From Paralvinella palmiformis (Eukaryota; Annelida; Polychaeta; Terebellida; Alvinellidae), in the NCBI GenBank assembly GCA_025642065.1, contig JAODUP010000185.1:112501-176500 (forward strand): 64,000 nucleotides of DNA, read 5' to 3'. The stretch's first letter is position 1. Every line of letters starts with the position of its first letter. The notes below the pieces were generated by a model, which saw only the letters and a program-made list of their open reading frames with translations, did no database searches and was not told the DNA's origin. Below, piece by piece: positions 58,624 through 64,000 of the stretch. Both the position numbers and the translations under genes were made by a program.

Positions 58624-58624
<1 letters not shown>
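58049..58624. other. Helitron-side flank, nothing else recognised
   Basis: GCTAGTAA near 58252 and TTACTAGC near 58282 are an 8-bp inverted pair. A Helitron 3' hairpin and CTRR end could not be confirmed. No gene seen. Confidence 0.35.

Positions 58625-58692
<68 letters not shown>
58625..58692. repeat. (TA)n microsatellite
   Basis: A TA tract of about 68 bp. Confidence 0.95.
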
Positions 58693-58696
<4 letters not shown>

Positions 58697-59530
58697 TGTA
58701 TACAGAAATAACATATTGTGCAAATGTGGGAAGGCTGTGTAGTTGAATAGCTCTCTTCCCATAAACCTCTATGAACTTGGAGTCACTCATATAGTACGAG
58801 ACAGAATATGAGAGCAGGGAATATGAACGTTATCTTTTGATTGGAGTACCTTCAAAGTAGACAGACATTAAAGCGTCATTAAATAAAACAATTACATTCT
58901 TCATATGGAAATTCGTATCGCTTATTTCGAATATGCATGTATACCGACATTTGGATAATGTAGCTCCCATTTATCCACCTTAATCTGGGAATTAAGTACA
59001 GGAATAAGTCAATATACTTTCTTGTACATAACATACACGCCAAACTATAAAACTATACACCAAATACTAAGTTAATAAATAGGAAAATAAAAGTGAATTA
59101 TTCCCCTACACACATAGAAATAGTAAATCCTGAAATAATTACCGGAAAATATCAAAGCAAACCCCTGTAATTCAAATAATATATTCCACCCTATCAAATT
59201 GCATATTGAATATTTCATATAGAATGATTTTCCTAAATTTGATAGGTATATTTTCTAAATACTTACCTGATCAATGTTAATTTGACAGATAAATAATACA
59301 TAAGGTTCAAATTTATAATTGAAAAGCGCCCTTTATTTATTTCTGATAATAATGATGTTTTATTATATTATTATTTTTAGAAGATACTGTAGTAGTAGTA
59401 GTAGTAAGTAGTAGTAGTAGTAGTAGTAATAGTAGCGGTACTATTTTGTTGTTGTTGTTATTGTTGTTGGTCTTATTAATATCATTATGATTGATGATTA
59501 AGTGCATTTAGAATCTTGAATTATTTAGCC
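58693..59530. other. AT-rich sequence with (TAG)n
   Basis: TAG/AGT triplets at 59389-59435 and GTT triplets at 59448-59468. No gene is recognised. Confidence 0.5.
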
Positions 59531-59775
59531 AATTAAAGTGATAGTAAGAGGTTTGCCATTGTGTCAATTAAAGTGATAGTAAGAGGTTTGCCATTGTGTC
59601 AATTAAAGTGATAGTAAGAGGTTTGCCATTGTGTCAATTAAAGTGATAGTAAGAGGTTTGCCACTGTGTCAATTAAAGTGATAGTAAGAGGTTTGCCATT
59701 GTGTCAATTAAAGTGATAGTAAGAGGTTTGCCATTGTGTCAATTAAAGTGATAGTAAGAGGTTTGCCACTGTGCC
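59531..59775. repeat. 35-bp minisatellite, seven copies
   Basis: Seven head-to-tail copies of a 35-bp unit beginning AATTAAAGTGATAGTAAGAG, at 59531, 59566, 59601, 59636, 59671, 59706 and 59741. Units 4 and 7 carry CCACT where the others have CCATT, so the pattern T,T,T,C,T,T,C suggests duplication of a three-unit (105-bp) block. There are no spacers, so it is not CRISPR. Confidence 0.98.
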
Positions 59776-60314
59776 AATACGGTTTAATACTAATGTGAAT
59801 GTTATTACACGTCAAGCAGATATTAGTTAATATTGGTTACTTCAGACGATCCGGGTTATGATCATATTCAGCACGAAAGCATTCATAACATATAGTTTCA
59901 GTTTACAAATGGACCAATTCAAATACAACTCACATATCATATGATAAGTCGTAACATATTTATATGGTCAGAAAACCGTGGCTTCTCATCTTGCCAAATG
60001 TATGTCAACAGTTAGGTCTCAGTCGAGTGTTACCAAAGAACAAAATAAACAATGTTTTATTATGCATAATTTATAATAATGAATTCCCATAATTCCATAA
60101 AGCTTATATTTATACATGAAATTGATGGATTAGGATGTGATTAGTTTATAATTGTTTACAGGATAGGACACAACCTTTCTCCCGAAATTCTTCTGACAAT
60201 ACATTAACCTTCAGCAATTATTAACCTACCTGGAAGGGTTTTAAGACAATATACGTTCTGACTCTGATGGGAGTATAAACAAAATGGATAGTGAACTGCA
60301 TAACATGTAGACGG
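59776..60314. other. AT-rich sequence, nothing recognised
   Basis: No gene or mapped repeat is evident. Confidence 0.35.
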
Positions 60315-60381
60315 TCCATTTAGCCTCCGATGTGCACACAAGTGCCCGTAAACATCAATTATCATCATCATCGTCATCATA
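60315..60381 (+). mobile_element. SINE S1, 3' end fragment
   Basis: GGTCCATTTAGCCTCCGATG, GTGCACACAAGTG and GTAAACATCAATTATC followed by ATC/GTC triplets match the S1 3' end. The tRNA head is absent. Confidence 0.75.
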
Positions 60382-60864
60382 ACATGTGGATCACTCTATA
60401 GGTAAAAACAGAGGTGTATAGTAACATAGCCATGGCATTTATTCAGGTAAAAAGTATACCCCAATCGAATAATAAGAAAAAGCGACAAGATTCTAATTTA
60501 TCCTGTATTACTTATTTTCTGTAATAATTTACTTCGAAATAAACCATTGGTTCTCATCATTCCATAAAGCTGATATATATAAAGGCAATGACTAGATGAA
60601 TCATCTTATGTTCATTATTAGCAGAAACAATTCTAGTGACGCCCTTGACAAAATTGATATAAAACCGTCAATAAATATTATGTACTTGTAAAGCCACCAC
60701 CCTAAAAAAATAGTTTTTAGAACACATTTATTCTTTGACGAGACGACTTACTTCAAATATGCACCGGTAATTCCACTAACTGAGCGGGGATTGATAAAGT
60801 AAGCACAACAGTGACACTTAATTAGGCCAGAGATAAAGATACCTGCAATGATATATCAATGGCT
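60382..60864. other. AT-rich sequence, nothing recognised
   Basis: No gene or mapped repeat is evident. Confidence 0.35.
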
Positions 60865-61240
60865 CGCTTGTATTGTTGGGATGACTTTCTAATGGACACG
60901 ATTTAACCATGTTTTCAGGTACCACTCTATTGCCAGATTTAAAACATGTAAGTAATATCTTGAAAATAATACGGTGTCTACCCACGGCAGTTTTTGAGGA
61001 ATTGGGGTGTAATGATAATATTTTCGTGTATTTGACATTGTGTTAGCTGCACCATTTTGAATTGCATGTAGAGTGTACTACCATAAAGTTCTGCAAGTTG
61101 ATTAACCCAGTCCGACGGATCTAATAACAATGAAGGAGAATCAAGAAACATAAACAAATTACGCATGTTAAGGTACTCAGGTGCTGCGTATATGTGGCCA
61201 ACAGCACTTCTAATTAAACCATTGGCAAAGTTTAATGTGG
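60865..61240 (-). pseudogene. LINE remnant: endonuclease tail joined to C-terminal part
   Basis: On the minus strand, MRNLFMFLDSPSLLLDPSDW then VNQLAELYGSTL resembles the segment after the endonuclease in the 39.6-41.1 kb LINE (SSLVLDPPKDVDQLVDLY). Near 61060 it jumps to NGAANTMSNTRKYYHYTPIP and QKLPWVDTV, matching NSAARTVTNTRK...TPI.Q.LHWLPV at 5.9 kb. The whole RT is deleted at this junction. It is the same deletion style as the 39.6 kb copy, but larger. Confidence 0.75.
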
Positions 61241-61249
61241 TGTCTTATC

Positions 61250-61528
61250 TTCTTTTTGTGGGGCGCGCTTACCGTTCGGGATGATTCTTCAACCTCTGTT
61301 GGGGAACTCGGAGCAGGTGGTCCGGTTTCGGCAATTCCGGAAAATCACCTGAACAAACTGCAGTGCTCTCAATGATATCGGTATTCAAGGGCCCGTGTAG
61401 TCGTAGGTTCTGGTGGCGTCTTCCAGATCCATTCCGACCAGACGGAGAATGGATCTATCCCAACCAACACCGAAAACCTATTATCAAGCGTCACCGGTGC
61501 CATTTCTGTTCATTTCCCGGTCTTACCT
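61250..61528 (-). other. Region between NADAR and LINE remnants
   Basis: On the minus strand, TLDNRFSVLVGIDPFSV and, in another frame, FPELPKPDHLLRVPQQRLKN then HPER (stop) ARPTKRR read as disordered, basic-ended protein. This is like the C-terminal part of a retroelement ORF1. GC content is above the window norm. I infer continuity with the NADAR frame, broken by frameshifts. Confidence 0.35.
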
Positions 61529-61953
61529 TTACCATTGCCTTTTAGATTGGCTATTTCGTTTATGATATTTAAGAAGGTGGTCTAATAACACGCCAAAATT
61601 GTTCCTACCTTTCTTTCCGGCTACTCCTGTTCCCAGAATGTGTCTGGAACTGGATGTAAAATGTCTTTACCACGAAATGCATTTAATTCTTCTCTAAATG
61701 TGGCCACCTGTTCTCACTTTAAATGGAGAAGTTCCCTCATCAGAGAAATCCTTATCCTATCCCAATTTTATGAATGGGGGATTTCCGGAGCTAATTTATT
61801 GGCTTGTGCCGCTGTTCCCGTCGCCTTTATTTCATTAGCTAACCCACGGAAGCCAAAAAACTGAGCCTTTTCCCATTGATAGGCATGCTCTAAAGAATTA
61901 TAATTATATCCTCTAAAATTAAACCTACACTGAAATAAATTACTCATATCCCA
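61529..61953 (-). pseudogene. NADAR (YbiA-like) domain remnant
   Basis: From 61950 leftward the frame reads DMSNLFQCRFNFRGYNYNSL, EHAYQWEKAQFFG, LANEIKATGTAAQANKLAPE, IPHS, stop, NWDRIRISLMRELLHLK, stop, EQVATFREELNAFRGKDILH and PVPDTFW. A one-base loss in the G-run after W shifts frame, and GKKGRNNFGVLLDHLLKYHK then completes the domain. This is the full N-to-C order of NADAR proteins: SNF, Y.S.EHAYQ..KA, DD.FWG.G and GKN.LG.LL. Family members act on N-glycosidic bonds of ADP-ribose-type or riboflavin-pathway compounds. Two stops and a frameshift make this copy inactive. It sits between gag-like sequence upstream and LINE debris downstream on the same strand. Confidence 0.85.
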
Positions 61954-62440
61954 GGTTTAACCTCTTCCCTATTCTGAACTTTTGTCGATTTACTTTCCTG
62001 AAAGGTTCCCCTTTGTTGGATCCTAAACGAGGATGTTTGAAATTCGTTCTTGATCGGATGTCCTTCCATTAACAAATCCAGCGTTTTGTTTATAAAATGC
62101 TGAACTTGGAACGGGTCCACTCTAAGAAAAGAAATTTTATTTACAAAATCTGCTACAAACGACTCATAGTGGTATATAAGAATCCTTGTCATCCCACTTA
62201 CTCAGGCTTTATTCGTTTGAACCACGTTATAGCGGATTTTTTCTATGTAATTGGCCCAGTTTTATGAAGTGGTGCGGATGACCTAATTTTAAAGTAAAGG
62301 TTTTATTCACCTTGCCATCCTGTTGCATCTTCATCAAAGACAAATAATGAAGACACTGTAACAATTTATAAAATAGAATAGTTAGTGACATATTGCCGTT
62401 AATTTTTGGCATATTGCTGAAGAAAGAAAAATACAAATTA
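61954..62440 (-). pseudogene. Gag-like or ORF1-like sequence upstream of NADAR
   Basis: Minus-strand frames at 62227-62436 (MQQDGKVNKTFTLKLG, HPHHFIKLGQLHRK) and 61944-62192 (YESFVADFVNKISFLRVDPF, INKTLDLLMEGHPIKNEFQ, then FQESKSTKVQNREEVKPG) follow one another with a frameshift. They run up to the NADAR start with another shift. Composition and linker-like charge suggest one decayed N-terminal region of a NADAR-containing protein. I recognise no domain in it. Confidence 0.45.
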
Positions 62441-63180
62441 ACCAGACACCGGCAATGTGTGTTTTATAAAGATAATTAAGGCGCTGGCACATTCAAACAA
62501 CAATTATAACTCCAAACTGATAAAACAAATATACTTAATTGCATGTACAATTTAATTACCTTTATAATTAGAAGAAAAAAATGAACGTAAAAAACAAATT
62601 TCTAAAATATTCCAAAAGAGGATAATCGAAATATATGATAAGAAACTATGATTGAAATAAAACCAGGCTTTGTGCTGAACACTACGACCAAGAATTCATC
62701 AATAAAGATTAAGCCTAGAATGGAAAAGTAAAATATTAGTACACAATATGAATAATATATGAATAATATAAGCATAAATCAGAATAAATTCAGATCAATA
62801 CTAGTAGCAGCCATTCAACACGACTCAACCCAATAGCAACGACCGGTTTCGACCTATTCACGTCTTCCTCAGGTTGAGATTTTTGTCTGGTTTATTAAAA
62901 ATGTTACGTAGCGAAAGAAATATTTTATTTACAGTTTCCTCTCATAATTTGTAGTTTCTTCCTAAATCGGTGCTTTATAAATCTTTCGGGTTTAAACGAA
63001 TGTTTGTCCCTTACTTAGTAAGTTTGTTTCTAGTGTCGTCAAAACGTGACTTAAAAGATTTAAAATGTTATTAATTATATCATAAAAGGGGTAAGTTAGA
63101 CCATCTAAAGACCATAGTTAAAAAAATCTAACAAGTGGTGGACCATTGAATTTGCCATTTTAATTTGACCATTAATATCA
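62441..63180. other. AT-rich sequence with a structured inverted motif
   Basis: CTCAACC at 62824-62830 and GGTTGAG at 62872-62878 bracket GACCGGTTTCGACC and CGTCTTCCTCAG. The flanks show no gene. Confidence 0.45.
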
Positions 63181-63184
63181 GTGT

Positions 63185-63211
63185 TGATGCGTGTGTGTGC
63201 GCGCGCGTGAG

Positions 63212-63269
<58 letters not shown>

Positions 63270-63420
63270 CGTGTGTGTGTGTTTTAGCTGTGTATAATAA
63301 GGCACAGGCACAGAGAATCTCGAACCGTGAATTCAAACTCTGGACGTTTCTTCAGGGGACTGAATCCAGAGTGGCGACTTTTCTTGCTGAGACATGTGTA
63401 ATGTCTCACCAGTCCCTAAG
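63185..63420 (-). repeat. Inverted partner of the 6.05-6.27 kb repeat
   Basis: GT and TA repeats at 63192-63280 lead into a unit whose reverse complement matches 6053-6165. It carries about 30 bp missing at 6.1 kb (CTGGACGTTTCTTCAGGGGA is within it). The full-length form is probably this one. Confidence 0.85.
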
Positions 63421-64000
63421 CCGCCAAGCAAAACCAGAATACGAATCACCTACAGCCGTGGAGTTTGGGTGTAAAACACCCAAGTCAGATCACGGCAGTA
63501 GTGAGAATGTTTAGCTTAATTATCTAAGCAGCCCTATTTATAGCTATTTTTCAATTGCTGTATCTTTCTTCAAAGCAATACTATATAAACTATATAACCC
63601 AATTGTTACCGTCTTCAAAGATCAGTTTTTACAACGGGCAGGCGTCACGAAGCGACTACTATTAGACCGTATTAGCACGTCATAGCTTCGATACTGTTTG
63701 AACTATGTTATCATTTTCAAACCTGACCTAATTTATGCTATTCTAACTATTGTAGTTCTTAAATGTTATTTATGACAAGCAGATTAGAGCTAATCTTGAA
63801 TGTCATAGTACAGACTGGACATAACTGGACCTAGGAAAGATAATTCTATTCCCACATACAACCAAGGTGAATTATATATACAAGTAAACATGTTATATAA
63901 AACACACCAACCGCGCGAACTGTGTCCAATGCCACCGCTCGAGATGCGATGCAGTGTTTCTATACATACATCAATCTAAATATGAAATTTCTACACCTAT
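63421..64000. other. Sequence with no recognised feature
   Basis: A frame crosses from the preceding repeat to 63514 but is not recognised. The remainder shows no gene. Confidence 0.35.

Noticed and set aside
59531..59775. A CRISPR array
   Set aside because: The 35-bp units are directly joined with no spacers, and the setting is eukaryotic.
61363..61864. Plus-strand frames of 60-74 codons
   Set aside because: They are antisense shadows of the NADAR-containing minus-strand remnant.
62824..62878. A functional hammerhead ribozyme
   Set aside because: The conserved boxes are present, but stem II is irregular and no UH cleavage site lies before the closing stem. It is kept only as a low-confidence finding.

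Overview
This window is AT-rich animal nuclear DNA. I judge this from the dense microsatellites (TA, CA/TG, GATA and ACTC/GAGT/CAGT), a tRNA-derived SINE family in six copies, decayed LINEs with ATT-repeat 3' tails, and remnants of Tigger-like, piggyBac-like and Helitron-like transposons. There is no bacterial gene organisation. The repeat mix fits a spiralian such as a mollusc, but that is inference from style and no gene here proves it. No intact protein-coding gene is present. The window reads as intergenic or intronic sequence made of old transposon debris.

Layout. 0-7 kb: an ACTC array, microsatellites, a GC/CpG-rich island at 2.8-3.4 kb, a SINE, and a LINE C-terminal fragment at 5.5-6.05 kb. 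7-20 kb: tetranucleotide arrays next to diverged copies of a long non-coding repeat (called R1 here), a SINE with clear pol III boxes at 13.0 kb, and a Tigger-like remnant at 13.5-14.0 kb. 19.7-23.5 kb: two reverse-transcriptase pseudogenes of one LINE family, on opposite strands. 24-33 kb: repeats R2, R3 and R4, including a ~1.2 kb tandem duplication (28.6-30.9 kb) and a 127-bp duplication with no visible difference inside GATA/TA arrays (31.7-32.6 kb). 35.4-36.4 kb: a Tigger-like element with 16-bp terminal inverted repeats, itself interrupted by a SINE. 39.6-41.1 kb: the best-preserved LINE, with endonuclease, reverse transcriptase and C-terminal remnants. 47.2-49.0 kb: a piggyBac-like transposase pseudogene. 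51.8-52.65 kb: two opposed reverse-transcriptase fragments and a second tRNA-like SINE. 53.5-57.2 kb: several R1 copies and the largest GAGT/CAGT arrays. 57.4-58.05 kb: a short candidate exon with good splice sites, then a Helitron-type helicase remnant. 59.5 kb: a 35-bp tandem repeat. 60.9-62.4 kb: LINE remnants downstream of a decayed reading frame with a NADAR (YbiA-like) domain, the most unusual protein signal here.

Nothing forms a pathway or operon. The relations visible are nested insertions, LINE and SINE 3' tails seeding ATT or ATC microsatellites, and repeat families (R1-R4) recurring in both orientations. The only hint of a host gene is the candidate 58-bp exon at 57.42 kb on the plus strand.
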